Source: Dugong dugon
Taxonomy: Eukaryota; Chordata; Mammalia; Sirenia; Dugongidae
DNA: 64,000 nt
Assembly: GCA_030035585.1 (NCBI GenBank)
Contig: CM057460.1
Span: 132,602,714-132,666,713, forward strand
Reading direction: 5' to 3'
The number at the start of each line of letters is the position of its first letter. Within the stretch, counting starts at the first letter, position 1. This document shows positions 35,834 through 48,058 of the stretch, piece after piece. The notes beneath the pieces were generated by a model that saw only the letters and a list, made by a program, of their open reading frames with translations, made no database searches and was not told the DNA's origin. The translations under genes were made by a program, and so were the position numbers.

Positions 35834-36899
35834 CTTGGGTGAAGGGTGAGACAGTACACAATACAGGGGAAACTAGCACAACTTGGACAAGGAAAGGACA
35901 GGGAAGCTCCATAGACACATCCAAACTCCCTGAGGGACTGAATTGCTGGGCAGAGGGTTGTAGGGACCATGGTCTCGGGGAACATCTAGCTCAACTGACA
36001 TAACACAGTTTATAAAGACAATGTTCAACATTCTACGTTGGTGAGTAGTGTCTGGGGTCTTAAAAGCCTGTGAGCAGCCATCCAAGATACTCCACTGGTC
36101 TCATCCCTTTGGGAGCAAAGGAGAATGAAGAGAACAGGATACAAGGAAAAGATTAGTCTGAAGGACTAATGGACCACAGCTTCCAAGGCCTCCACCAGAC
36201 TGAGTCCAGTACAGCTAAATGTTGCCTGGCTATGACCACTGGCTACTCTGACCAGGATCACAACAGAGGGTTCTAGACAGAGCTGGAGAAGGATGTAGAA
36301 CAAAATTCTAACACACACACAAAAAGACCAGATTTACTGGCCTAAAGGAGACTGGAGAAACCCCAAGAGTATGGCCCCCAGACACTCTTTTAGCTCAGTG
36401 GTGAAGTCACTTCCAAGGTTCATCATTCAGCTGGGGAGTGGACAGCCGTATAAAACCAAATGGGACTAATGAGGCACAGCAGTCCAGGGACAAAGGCTAG
36501 AAGGTAGAAGGGGACAGGAAAGCTGGTGATAAGGAACCCAAGGTTGAGTAAGGACAGTGCTGATGTGTTGTGAGGTTGTTAACCATTGTCATTGGGCAAC
36601 ATGTGTACTAACTGTTTAATGAGAAACTATTTTGTTCTGTAAACCTTCATCTAAAGTGAGAATAGCAGCACAATCAGAAGAGTGTAGTTGATGTCACTGA
36701 AGTGTGCTTGTAGACATTTTTGAAATGGTGTATCTTTGGCTATGTATATTTTCATCAAAAAAAAAAAAAGGTTGAGAAGGGAGAGGGTTGACATGTCGTG
36801 GGGTTGTTAATCAATGTCATAAAACAATATGTGTACTACTGTTTCATGAGAAACTATTTGTTCTGTAAACCTTCACCTGAAGTACAATTAAAAAAAAGG
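35834..36899 (+). mobile_element. L1 LINE 3' UTR with duplicated terminus
   Basis: The 3' UTR starts GGTGAAGGGTGAGACAGTAC and reaches a first terminus at 36656 (CTGTAAACCTTCATCTAAAG). Instead of ending, it continues with a ~100-bp block (36657-36755), an A-tract (36756-36768) and a second near-copy of the L1 terminus (36770-36899). The second copy again ends CTGTAAACCTTCACCTGAAG plus A-rich sequence. The minus-strand L1 at 46749 has the same layout. No coding part is present. Confidence 0.88.
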
Positions 36900-38139
36900 A
36901 AAAAAAATGTAAAGACATTTTCAAAGTATAGTAAAATTGCTTTGGAAATCCATTTATTTCTCTCTTGTTTATAGCCACATACATTTATTTCATGAATATC
37001 AACTAAGAAAAATGAGAATTTCCCTTTAACTATTAAGTGTTTTTTGAAGTTAGAACCTCCATACAATCAAAAGAAAGAAGGGGGGGATAAAAAAGACACT
37101 TGCATTCATCCAAACATCCATTCATTATAGACCTATAATATACCCCATGTTGTCCTAAGCACAGGAATAAGACAAGATTTTCCACTCCCAAGATTTTCTG
37201 TGTAGTAGAAAGATATATGAAGACCAAAAGATAAATTTAATAAAATGTTAGGAAACTGAAAAAGTTATTGGCAAAGCATGAAGAAAGAGGTTGTAACCAT
37301 TTAGAGGTGTATGGGATCTGAGAAAAACCTCATGGAGGATTTGATACTTGAAGAGATTTGAAAGAGAAACATGGAGCATAGTTGCAGCACAGGGAGCATA
37401 TAGGAGGGGATGCTGCTTGAAGTGAAGACAGAACTGTGTGAACAAAGGCAGAGAGGGATGATATAGCCTGCCATGTAAGACATCTTAAGTCATTTCACAG
37501 AATTAAAACCAAGATGCTATTAGAGGCAGAGCTGGAGAGGCAGGCGGGATCCACACTACAGAATATGCATAAGATTTGCTAATATTTCTATATACTTTCC
37601 CCTCACTGAGAGCTCTCATCTCTGGAGGACTCTGTCTTGTCCCAGCTTACCAACTCATTACAAAAGATTTCCATTTCTTTCCACACTAGCCTACCCTCAC
37701 CACTTCAGTATCCCTCAATATCCTACTAAACAAGAGCACCCACCTCCTTCTAACTATCCAGCTTTGGATCACTTAACCATTAGTATTAAATCCCCTTCAT
37801 ATCGGCTGATGAGCACTGCAGAAGAAAACCACGTGATCATGTGGACTTATGCTGCTGCAGATCTACAGTCTCCAGTGACAGCTAGTTCCTAAATGTTGTC
37901 CTGGTAAGTTTGCTCCACCAATCCCATGAGGGCTGTACCGAAATCCGTTACTTTGCTATAACCTATTTTTACTATATGCTCTATTGAACTTTTTTTTTAA
38001 ATGTGTGAATTTATATATGTATGTATATGCATGCATATTACCTCAATTTTATCACCATAAAATAACTGTTAGTTACTGAACTTCATTTTCTGTAAATATA
38101 TTTTATAGTAGGTACACTGTCTGGCTTTATTTTTTTTCC
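36900..38139. other. Unassigned sequence, possibly old repeats
   Basis: About 1.2 kb. 37085-37560 reads like a worn mammal-wide repeat (CATTCATCCAAACATCC, then AACCTCATGGAGGATTTG), but I cannot assign it. Chance frames of 60-70 codons only. Confidence 0.4.
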
Positions 38140-38376
38140 TCAGTGTAATGTCTGTGAGATACATCTGTGTTATAGGTAGCTTGTGTTATTTTTAAAAATT
38201 ACATTGTATATGAGCATTCCACCTACTTTATCCATTCTCTTGTTGATAGCCTGTTTTTAATTTTAGTTCATCAAGTTATAAACATTTTTGTACATATTAC
38301 TCCTGGGGGGAAGCATTTAATATCCCATCATTAATGTGATGTTAGCCACACGGTTTTGATGCTACGCTTTAATATA

Positions 38377-38475
38377 CAGTCATGCGCTATACAACATCCA
38401 TTCAGGCAATATCTGACCGCGTATAAGTCCATGGTCCCATAATGTCATTTCTCATGGACGTATAGTTGGAAGTGA
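38377..38475 (+). mobile_element. Tigger-like DNA transposon, left end only
   Basis: Starts CAGTCATGCGCTATACAAC after a TA, the terminal motif of Tc1/mariner-Tigger elements, and keeps GTCCATGGTCCCATAATG. It is related to the complete element at 44005-46716. The right end is missing. Confidence 0.7.
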
Positions 38476-38496
38476 GATTATTGAGTCTTAAGTTAT

Positions 38497-38548
38497 AGAT
38501 AGATAGATAGGTAGATAGATAGATGGATGGGTAGATAGATAGATAGCG
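38497..38548. repeat. (GATA)n microsatellite
   Basis: About 13 imperfect GATA units with GGTA and GGAT interruptions. Confidence 0.97.
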
Positions 38549-38666
38549 TTTAGCTTTCATAGATAGGGTCAGTTGTCCAAAGCATTTGTACCAATTGGTC
38601 CTCTCCCAAAAAACTGTGCACCGCTTCCCTGACAACATTTCATTTTCTCACTTCCTTTTATTTTGG

Positions 38667-38805
38667 AGCCCTGGTGACACGGTAGTTAACAGCTATGGGT
38701 GCTAACCAAAAGATCAGTGGTTAGAATCCACCAGTTGCTCCTTCAAAACCCTATGGGGCAGTTCTACTCTGTCCTATAGGGTTGCTATGAGTGGAAATCA
38801 ACAAT
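38667..38805 (+). mobile_element. AfroSINE, short form
   Basis: GGAGCCCTGGTGACACGG, GCTAACCAAAAGATCAGTGG, TTGCTCCTTCAAAACCCTAT and GTCCTATAGGGTTGCTATG. The middle block is deleted in the same way as in the copy at 733. Confidence 0.92.
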
Positions 38806-38956
38806 TTTAGCTAATTTAAATTTAATTTGCATGTCCCTTATTAATAATGACATTGTGTATCTTGTCCTAATTGGGCATTTGGATATCTTCTTTCCTGAAG
38901 TGTCTATTCATGTGTCTATTATCTTTTTTTTTTTAATATTGAGTTTTTATATGTTA

Positions 38957-39170
38957 GAAGGTCCCTGGGTGGTGTAAATGTTTAAGAACTCAACTACTAG
39001 TTGAAAAGATGGTGGTTTGAACCCACCCAGAGGCACCTCAGAAGACAGGCTTGGTAATGTGCTTCTGAAAGATCACAGCCTTGAAAACTCTGTGGTGCAG
39101 TTGTACTCTACACGCATGGAGTCTTCCTGAGTCAGAATCAGCTCGGCAACTAACAACAGCAGTAAGGACC
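38957..39170 (+). mobile_element. AfroSINE, long form
   Basis: GGTCCCTGGGTGGTGTAAAT, GGTTTGAACCCACCCAGAGG (a near-perfect B-box), GTGCTTCTGAAAGATCACAG, and a GAATCAGCTCGGCAACTAAC tail with AACAACAGCAG. Confidence 0.9.
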
Positions 39171-40286
39171 TTAGGGGGACGTATTCAAAATCTCACCATT
39201 GGGTAGGGTCAAGATGGCAGAATAGTCAGACGCTTCCTGTTGTCCCTCTTACAACAAAGACCCTAAAAAGGAAGTGAAAGTCTTATATATGACAATCTAG
39301 GGGCCCTGAACATCAAAGACAAAGTTGAGGAATTGGACTGAGTGCAGGGGGAGGGAGACACAGTTCAGAAGCAGTGAGGAGTTGACAGACTGATGTGGCA
39401 GGAACTGCTGGCAGGAGTGGTGAGGCAAACAGTGGCACTCAGGACGCGTTTTCCACATAGGGAGAGACTGAGTGGCAGAGTCGGCTCAAACCTCCAGAGC
39501 CAGTGAGAAACAGAGCTCAATGGGTGAAAGATAAGTACAAGCATCTAACCTACAGCAAGGATTAAAAAAAAAAAAAAACTCTCCTTTTGGGAAATACTTC
39601 TCTCCCATTTACTTGCTCCCTCCCTGCTCTGCTCCAGTCCCAGGCCAGCTTCTCAGATTGCTGGGCTCCCTGGGCCTAAAGTAGGACCTGTCCTGCGCCC
39701 CGAGCCATTCTCCAGCTTTGGAGAGGGAACAAATAAACAAACAGGAAAAAATAATCTGCCTGCTCCCTTAAGCCAGGAACTCATGTCAGGCAGAGCCCCT
39801 TTGCCTAGGCACAGGCATAAGAGGTCCATGGACTTTGCCTTTTACCACCTGCATAGACCTGTGGGGGCCCATTTCAATAGCATAGGCCCTCATTAGCACA
39901 GTTTACCAGGGTATATACCTGAAACCTATTTTCATCTGTATCTGCTATAAGGGGGAGTGGCAGATTTGTGACATTTGACACCACCCTGCCCATTAAGCAG
40001 GGTCCTCACCTACCCACATCAGGGACTTGAGGACTGGTGGCTCCACCCACTTCACTGAGCCACCTGAGAGAAAGGTCCAAGGATAAGTGGTGACTCCCAG
40101 TCCTTGCAGCTAACAGCATTGGGTGCCCATAGTCCAGGTACAAAACCCACCTCCCTACATGCTCTAGGGAACAGAGACACACCTTTCACTCAGACCTGGA
40201 CACCTGAGCTGAATCAACACAAGAAATGTAAATGGACTCTTGGGCTCACAAACTTAGTAACAACTCTAGCCACCTAGAGACAGGAC

Positions 40287-41370
40287 ATGAAAGCTTCAAA
40301 GATGTCAATAATCAAAGTAGTTCACATGAGCAGCCTATTTGAGCATATCAAAACAAAACAAAACAAAACAAGAAACAAGGAGACAGTAAGCAAACATATA
40401 ATAAATAAATGTAATAATTTATTGATGGCTCGGAGACAACAGCCAATTTCAAATCACATAAAGAGGCAGACCATGATGACTTCAGCAAGCCACCAAAACA
40501 AAGAATCAGAAAATTTTCTGGAGGAAGAGAACTTCTTGGAATTGCCAAAGGTAGAATTCAAAAGACTAACATACAGAACTCTTCAAGAAAACAGGAAGGA
40601 AATCATTCAAAATGCAAAACAATCCAAGGAACATACAGAAAAAGCAATAGAGGAATGTAAGAGGTTATTCAAGAGCATAATGACAAATATAACAGCCTGC
40701 AAGAATCCATAGAGAGACAGCAAAAAGAAATCCAAAATATTAACAATAAATTTCAGAATTAGACAACTCATTAGAAAGTCATAGGAGCAGAATTGAGGCA
40801 ATGGAAGTCAGAAGTAGTGAGACTGAAGATAAAGCACTTGACAACAACTTATTTGAGGAAAAATCAGATAAAAGGATTTAAAAAAAACAAAGAAACCATA
40901 AGAATTACGTAGGACTCTATCAAGAGGAATAATCTATGAGTGATTGGAATACAAGAACAGGAGGGATATCAGAGAATACAGGGAGAATTATTGAAGATTT
41001 GTTGGCAGAAAACTTCCCTGATATCATGAAAGATGAGAAGGTATCTACCCAAGAATCTCACCAAACCCCACACAAGGTAGATCCCAAAAGAAAGTCACCA
41101 AGACATATTATAATCAAAACCAAAACCAAAGATAAAGAGACAATTTTAAGAGTCGCTAGGGATAAACGAAAAGTCACCTACAAAGGAAAGTCAGTAAGAC
41201 AAAGCTCAGACTACCCAGCACGCAGGCAAGAATGGGATGACATATATAAAGACTTGAAGGAAAAAAAAATTACCAGCCAAGAATTATGTATCGAGCAAAA
41301 CTGTCTCTCAAATATGATGGCAAAATTAGGGCATTTCCAGACAAATAGAAGTTTAGGGAATTTGTAAAAA
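40287..41370 (+). pseudogene. L1 ORF1 (RNA-binding protein) remnant
   Basis: The first open piece (40287-40712, 141 codons) gives a basic N-terminus and a charged, coiled-coil-like stretch (ENRKEIIQNAKQSKEHTEKA). The second piece (40936-41367, 143 codons) carries the conserved RNA-binding core and C-terminal domain: LLAENFPDIMKDEK, PRHIIIKTKTKDKETILR, then RDKRKVTYKGKSVRQSSDYPA. Known L1 ORF1 proteins form trimers that coat L1 RNA. Here stops between the two parts and a frameshift near 41290 kill the frame. The call rests on the order of these motifs. Confidence 0.8.
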
Positions 41371-41872
41371 CCAAATGAAAAATTACAAGAAATACTAAAG
41401 GGAGGCCTCTGGTTAGAAAATCAATAACACCAGATAACATCCCAAGACTAGAACACAGGACAGAGCAACCAGATATCAACCCAGATAGGAAAGTCACAAA
41501 AATAAATCAAAACTAAAACATTGAAAATAGAGAAACAGAGACATCAATATGTAAAAGTTGACAACATTAAAACAAAAAAAGGGACAAAATAATGTTGTCA
41601 TAGATCTTTCATATGGAGAGGAAGTCAAGATGATATAAAGAAATATAAGATCAGTTTAAACTTAGAAAAATAAGGGTAAATATTAAGGTAACCAGAAAGG
41701 AAACTAGCAAACCTATACATCAAAATAAAAAAGAAGAAAAACAGAAAGGCTCAGCAAATCTGAAATCAACAAGGAAAAAGATGAAAAGAAACCACATAAA
41801 GAAAAACTACTCAGCACAAAAAATTAAGTGGTACAAAGAACCTGTCAAAAACACACAAAAAAAGACATCAAA

Positions 41873-43905
41873 ATGACAGCACTAAACTCATACCTATCAA
41901 TATTTAAGGAATATAAATAGACTAAATGCACCAATAAAGAGACAGAAAGTGGCAGAAAAGATAAAAAAAAAAACTATCTGTCTATATGTTGCCTACAAGA
42001 GACACACCTTAGACTTAAAGACACAAACAAACTAAAAATCAAACAATGGAAAAAGATTCTCAAGAAAACAACACTCAAAACACAGCAGAAGTGGCAATAT
42101 TAATCTGTGACAAAATAGACTTTAAAGCAAAATCCACCACAAAGGATAAGGAAGGAAACTATATGATGATTAAAGGATCAATACACCAGGAGGACCTAAC
42201 CATAAGCAATATATACGCACTCAATGACAGGGCTCCAAAATACATAAAACAAACTCTAACAGCACTGAAAGAAGAAATAGAGACCTCTACCATAATAGCA
42301 GGAAACTTCAACACACCACTTTGGGTAAAGGACAGATCACCCAGAAGGAAGCTCTATAAAGACATGAATCAACCAACTTAATCTCACAGACGTCTATAGA
42401 ACACTCCACCTAACAGCAGCCAAGAATACTTTCTTTCCAATGCACATGGAACAACCTCCAGAAAAGACCACATATTAGGCCACAGAACAAGCCTTAACAG
42501 AATCCAAAATGTGGAAATATTACAAAGCATCTTTTCTGACCATAAAGCCATAAAAGTAGAAATTAGTAACAGGAAAAGTAAGTAAAAAAAATCTAATACA
42601 TGGAAACTGAACAACAGCTTCCTCAAAAAATTAATGGGTTATAGAAGAAATTAAGGACAGAATAAAGAAATTCACAGAATCAAATGAGAATGAGAACACA
42701 TCCTACCAGAACTTTTGGGACACAGCAAAATCAGTGCTCAGAGGTCAATTTATAGCAATGAAAGCACACTTCCAAAAAAGAAGAAAGGCCAAAATCAAAA
42801 CATTAACTCTACAACTGGAATAAGTAGCAAGACAGCAGCAAAAGAAGTCCTTGAGCACCAGAAAAAAGGAGATAATAAAAATTAGAGCAGAATTAAATGA
42901 AATAGAGTGTAGAAAAACAATTGAAAGATTTAACTAGACCAAAAGCTGGTTCTTTGAAAAGATCAACAAAAACGGTAAACCACTGGCCAAGCTGACAAAA
43001 GAAAAACAGGAGAGGAAGCAAATAATCCAAATAAGAAATGAAATAGGTGATACCACAACAGATCCAACTGAAATTAAAAGAATCATAACAGAATACTATA
43101 AAAAATGGTACTCTAACAAATTTGAAAACCTAGAGGAAATGGACAAACTTCTATAAAATCACTACCTACCTAAACTAATACAGAGGAAGAAAAACTAAAT
43201 AAACCTATAACAAAAGAAGAGATTGAAAAGGCAATTAAAAACTCCCAACAAAAAAAAAAAAGCCCTGGCCCTGACAGCTTCACTGGAGAATTCTACCAAA
43301 CTTTCAGAGAAAAGTTAACACCACTACTACTGAAGGTATTTCATAGCATAGAAAAGGATAGAATACTCCCAAACTAATTCTATGATGCCAGCATAACCCT
43401 GATACCAAAATCAGGTAAAGACACCACAAAATAAATAAATAAATAAATAAAGTACAGACCAATATCCCTCATGAACACAGATGCAAAGATCCTCAGCAAA
43501 ATTCTACCAATAGAATTCAACAACATATCAAAAAAATAAATCCCCATGACCAAGTGGAATTCAGACCAGGTATGCAGGGATAGTTCAACATTAGAAAAAT
43601 AATCAATGTAATCCATCACATAAATAAAACAAAAGACAAGAACAACATGATTGATGCAGAAAAGGCATTTGACAAAATCCAGCACCTGTTAATGATAAAA
43701 AATCTCAGCAAAATAGGAATAAAAGGCAAATTCCTCAACATAATTAAGGGCATTTACACAAAGCCAACGGCCAACATCATCCTAAATGGAGAGAGTCTCA
43801 AAGCATTCCCCTTGAGAACAGGAACAAGACAATGATGCCCTTTATCATCACTTATTCAACATTGTACTGGAGGTCCTGGTAGAGCAATTAGGTAGAAAAA
43901 TAAAT
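41873..43905 (+). pseudogene. L1 ORF2 remnant: endonuclease and N-terminal RT
   Basis: The ATG at 41873 opens MTALNSYLSIF-like coding, broken after ~14 codons. The 111-codon piece 42046-42381 is the APE-type endonuclease middle (VAILICDKIDFKA, GSIHQEDLTISNIYA). The usual GDFN catalytic motif reads GNFN, so a metal-binding aspartate is lost. Downstream, out-of-frame segments still encode the pre-RT linker. 43647-43835 encodes RT motif [10 protein letters not shown] and [18 protein letters not shown]. The FADD box is not reached because of the internal deletion. Confidence 0.82.
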
Positions 43906-44004
43906 AAATGGCAACTTTTTTACTGAGCTGTTAACTTTCACTTAAAGCACAATAAAAAGAAATCTCGACATTAGCCACGTGGTTTTCACTCACACTTTAA
44001 TATA

Positions 44005-46716
44005 CAGTTATGCACCATATAATGTCTGTTCAGGCAGTGTCTGACAGCTTCTAATTCCGTGGTCTCATAAGGTTATACTAGAGTTAGGGAATCCCAATTG
44101 GAGAACTGGACGTAGCAGATGTAACGAGATATAGGGAACACAACAGCTTCCTGCACACAACACATGCATCTCATGTCTCTTGTATACAAACTGGTTGCAC
44201 CGTCAGGCGTATAATGGTACAGTACATATATAACCTATAATACATATATCTTGATAATCATAATAAATGCCTATGTTACTGGCTTATGTATGTACTGTAC
44301 TATACTTTCTATCGTTATTATAATGTGAACTTTCCCTACTTACAAATGAAAAGTTTGCTATATAACAGTGTATGCTTTGACTCATAGGCAGCAGCATTCA
44401 AAGTCATGTATCATACCTCTCTTGAGTGTTGTAGCATTATCTATGTTTAATTTTCTTTTGAAAATATTACCCTGAAGTCCATCAGGGCTCCCAAAGACAG
44501 CAAAACCAGTGCTAGTGATAGCAGCACCAAGAGGCAAAGGAGAAGTATAGATTCGGAAGTGAAACACAAGGTTATTAAACAATGTCGTTGTTGCTGTTGT
44601 TGTTAGGTGCCAGTCCAGTCATTTCCCACTCAATGTGACACTGTATACAACAGAACAAAACACTGCGTGGTCCTGCATCATCCTTACAATCGTTGTTATG
44701 CTTGAGTCCATTGCTGTGGCCACTGTGTCAATCCATCTCATTGAGAGTTTCCTCTTTTTCATTGACCCTTTACTTTACCAAGCACGATGCCCTTTTCCAG
44801 GGATTGATCCCTCCTGATAAGATGTCCAAACTATGTGAGACAAAGTCTCACTGTCCATGCTCCTAAGGAGCGTTCTGCTTTTACTTCTTCCAAGACAGAT
44901 TTATTTGTTCTTTTGGCAGTCCATGGTATATTCAATATTCTTCGCCAACATCACAATCCAAATGTGTCAATTCTTTGCTCTTCCTTATTCATTGCCCAGC
45001 TTTCACCTGCACTTGAGATGATTGAAAACATCATGACTTGGATCAGGCGCACCTTAGCCTTCGAGGTGACATCTTTGCTTTTTAACACTTTAAAGAGGTC
45101 TTTTGCAGCAGATTTGCCCAGTGTAGTGTGTCATTTGATTTCTTGACTTCTGCTGCCGTGGGTGTTGATTGTGGATCCAAGTAAAATGAAATCCTTGACA
45201 ACTTCAATCTTTCTCCATTTATCATGATATTGCTTACTGGTCTAGTTGTGAGGATTTTTGTCTTCTTTGTTTAGTTGTAACTAAACTTTGATATTCATCA
45301 CTAAGTGCTTCAAGTTCTCCTCACTTTCAGCAAGCAAGGTTGTGTCATCTGCATAACACAGGTTGTTAATGAGTCTTCCTCCAATTCTGATGCCCTGTTC
45401 TTCTTCATATAGTCCAGTTTCTTGGATTATTTGCTCAGCATACAGATAGAGTTAGTACAGTGAAAGGATACAGCCCTGACACACACCTTTCCTGACTTTA
45501 AGCCACACAATATCCATTTGTTCTGTTGGAATGATATCCTACTGATCTACGTACAAGTTCCCCATGAGCCCAATTAAGTGTTCTGGAATTCCCATTCTTC
45601 ACAATGTTATCCATAATTTGTTATGATCCACACAATTGAATGCCTTCGCATAGTCATAAAACACAGGTAAACATCTTTCTGGTATTCTCTGTTTTCAACC
45701 AGGATCCATCTGACATCAGCAATGATATCCCTGGTTCCGTATCTTCTTCTGAATCCAGCTTGAATTTCTGGCAGTTCCCTGTGGTGTATTGCTGCAACTG
45801 CTTTTGAATGATCTTCAGCAAAATTTTACTTGCGTGTGATATTAATGATACTGTTCAATAATTTCTGCATTTGATTGGATCACCTTTCTTGGGAATAGGC
45901 ATAAATATGGATCTCTTCCAGTCAGTTGACCAGGTAGCTGACTTCCAAATTTATTGGCATAGTTGATTGAGCACTTCCAGCACTGCAGTCGTTTGTTGAA
46001 ACATCTCAATTGGTATTCTGTCAATTCCCAGAGCCCTGTTTTTTGCCAATGCCTTCAGTGAAGCTTGGAATTCTTCTTTCAGTACCATGGGTTCCTGATC
46101 ATATGCTACCTCCTAAAATGATTGAACACCGATAAATTCTTTTGCTACAGTGACCCTGTGTATTCCTTCCATCTTCTTTTGATGTTTCATGCATCATTTA
46201 ATATTTTCCCCATAGAATCCTTCAATATTGCAGCTCAAGCCTTGAATTTTTTTTCAGTTCTTTCAGCTTGAGAAACGCCCAGCGTGTTCTTCACTTTTGG
46301 TTTTCTAACTCCAGGTCTTTGTACATGTCTTTATAATACTTTACTTTGTCTTCTCAAGCTGCCCTTTGAAACCTTCTCTTCATCTCTTTAACTTCATTTC
46401 TTCTATTTGCTTCAGCTGCTCTATGTTCAAGAGCAGGTTTCAGAGTCTCTTCTGATATCCATTTTGGTCTTTTCTTTCTTTCCTGTCTCTTTAATGAGCT
46501 CTTGCATTCTTCGTATATGATGTCCTTGATGTCATTCCACAACTCATCTGTTCTTTGGTCATTAGTATTCAATACGAAGGTAGAAAATCGGTGAATGCTG
46601 TTGCTCGGCATGTCGGCATGTCTGCTAAATATATAATATGGTGTTTGTACAACGTCCGAAACACATAACATGCTATTTCACAGAATATATCATGACCATT
46701 AAGCAAAGCATGACTG
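44005..46716 (+). mobile_element. Tigger-like DNA transposon, both ends, split by an RTE
   Basis: The left end CAGTTATGCACCATATAAT (44005) and the right end, which closes AAAGCATGACTG (46716), are inverted copies flanked by TA on both sides (44003-44004 and 46717-46718). This is the Tc1/mariner pattern. Without the RTE at 44584-46572 the element is about 720 bp and has no transposase frame, so it is a non-autonomous derivative. Inner phrases such as CCTATGTTACTGGCTTATGT and TACTATACTTTCTATCGTT are shared with human Tigger-group elements. Confidence 0.75.
44584..46572 (-). mobile_element. RTE LINE inserted in a DNA transposon
   Basis: Minus-strand RTE of ~2 kb from the tail (GTTGCTGTTGTTGTTAGGTG) to the linker upstream of RT (TTGGTCATTAGTATTCAATA). 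The RT box YADD is encoded intact on the minus strand at 45344-45355. Open pieces remain (60 codons at 45842-46024, 105 codons at 46354-46671), with stops between them. It is truncated before the endonuclease. Confidence 0.92.
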
Positions 46717-48058
46717 TACTTATTTTTGTGTGTGTATATATATATATAATTGTACTTCGCGTAAAGGCTTACAGAACAAATAGTTTCTCATAAAACAATA
46801 GTACACATACTGTTTTATGACATTGGTTAACAACCCCACAACATGTCAACCTTCTAACTTCTCAACATTTTTTTTTTTTTTTTTTGGTGAAAATACACAT
46901 AGCCAAAGATACACCATTTCAAAAATTTCTACATGCATAGTTCAATGACATTGACTACGCTCTTCCAATTGTGCTGTTATTCTCACTTAAGATGAAGGCT
47001 TACAGACAAAATTGTTTCTCATTTAACAGTTACTACAAATGTTTCCCTATGACAATGGTTAACAATCTCACAACACATCAACAATATGCTTATTCAAACT
47101 TGGGTCCCCTATCACCAACTTCCTTGTCCCCTTCTGCCTTCTGGGCCTTGTCACTGGACTACTGTACCTCATCACTCTCATTTGGTTTTACAGGGCTGTC
47201 CACTCCCAGGCTGAACACTGAACCTCGGAAATAGCTTCACCACTGAGCTAAAAGGGTGTCTGGGGGCCATACTCTCGGGGTTTCTCCAGTCTCCTTTAGA
47301 CCAGTAAATCTGGTCTTTTTTTTGTGAGTTAGAATTATGTTCTACATCCTTCTCCAGCTCTGTCCAGAACCCTCTGTTGTGATCCTGGTCAGAGCAGTCA
47401 GTGGTGGTAGCCGGGCACCATCCTAGCTGTAGTGGACTCAGTCCGGTGGAGGCCTTGGTAGCTGTGGACAATTAGTCCTTGGGAATAATCTTTTCGTTGT
47501 ATCCTGTTCTCATCATTCTCCCTTGCTCCCAAAGGGTTGAGACCAGTGGAGTATCTTAGATGGCCGCTCACAGGCTTTTAAGACCCCATACACTACTCAC
47601 CAAGGTAGAATGTAGAGCATTGTCTTTATAAGCTGTGTCATGCCAATTGAGCTAGATGTTCCCCGAGACCATGGTCCCCACAGCCCTCTGCCCAGCAAGT
47701 CATTCCCTCAGGAAGTTTGGATGTGTCTATGGGGCTTCCATGACCTTTCCTTGTACAAGTTGTGCTAGTTTCCCCTGTATTGTGTACTGTCTTACCCTTC
47801 ACCCAAGATACCACTTATCTATTGCCTACTTAGTATTTCCCCACCACCCCTCCCATCCCTGGTAACCAACAAAGATTGTTACATTTTGTGTGGGAACTTT
47901 TTCATGGGTTTTTACAATAGAGGTCTCATACAATATTTGTCCTTTTGTGATTGACTAATTTCACACTGCATAATGTTCTCCCGTTTCATCCATGTTATGA
48001 GATGCTTCACAGATTCATTGCTGTTCTTTCTCGTTGCATAGTACTCCATTGTGTGTAT

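Larger units (their letters stand above)
38140..38950 (-). mobile_element. Old L1 fragment(s), minus strand, broken by younger repeats
   Basis: On the plus strand GTGAGATACATCTGTGTTAT, TTTATCCATTCTCTTGTTGA and, further on, TTTAATTTGCATGTCCCTTA with GGATATCTTCTTTCCTGAAG are reverse-complement landmarks of the L1 ORF2 end and 3' region. A DNA-transposon end (38377-38475), a GATA microsatellite and an AfroSINE interrupt it. Confidence 0.55.
39197..43967 (+). mobile_element. L1 LINE with 5' UTR, internally deleted
   Basis: A rare 5'-complete L1. It opens GGGTAGGGTCAAGATGGC and has ~1.1 kb of 5' UTR, a degenerate ORF1 (40287-41370), a ~0.5-kb inter-ORF spacer, and ORF2 from an ATG at 41873 through endonuclease and part of RT. 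Then RT stops near 43905, before the FADD box, and the sequence jumps to the 3' terminus (GTTAACTTTCACTTAAAGC, AATAAAAAG) at 43967. Thus ~2.5 kb (RT core, C-terminus, 3' UTR) is deleted. An ATAAATAAATAAATAAATAA run sits at 43432. Confidence 0.9.
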
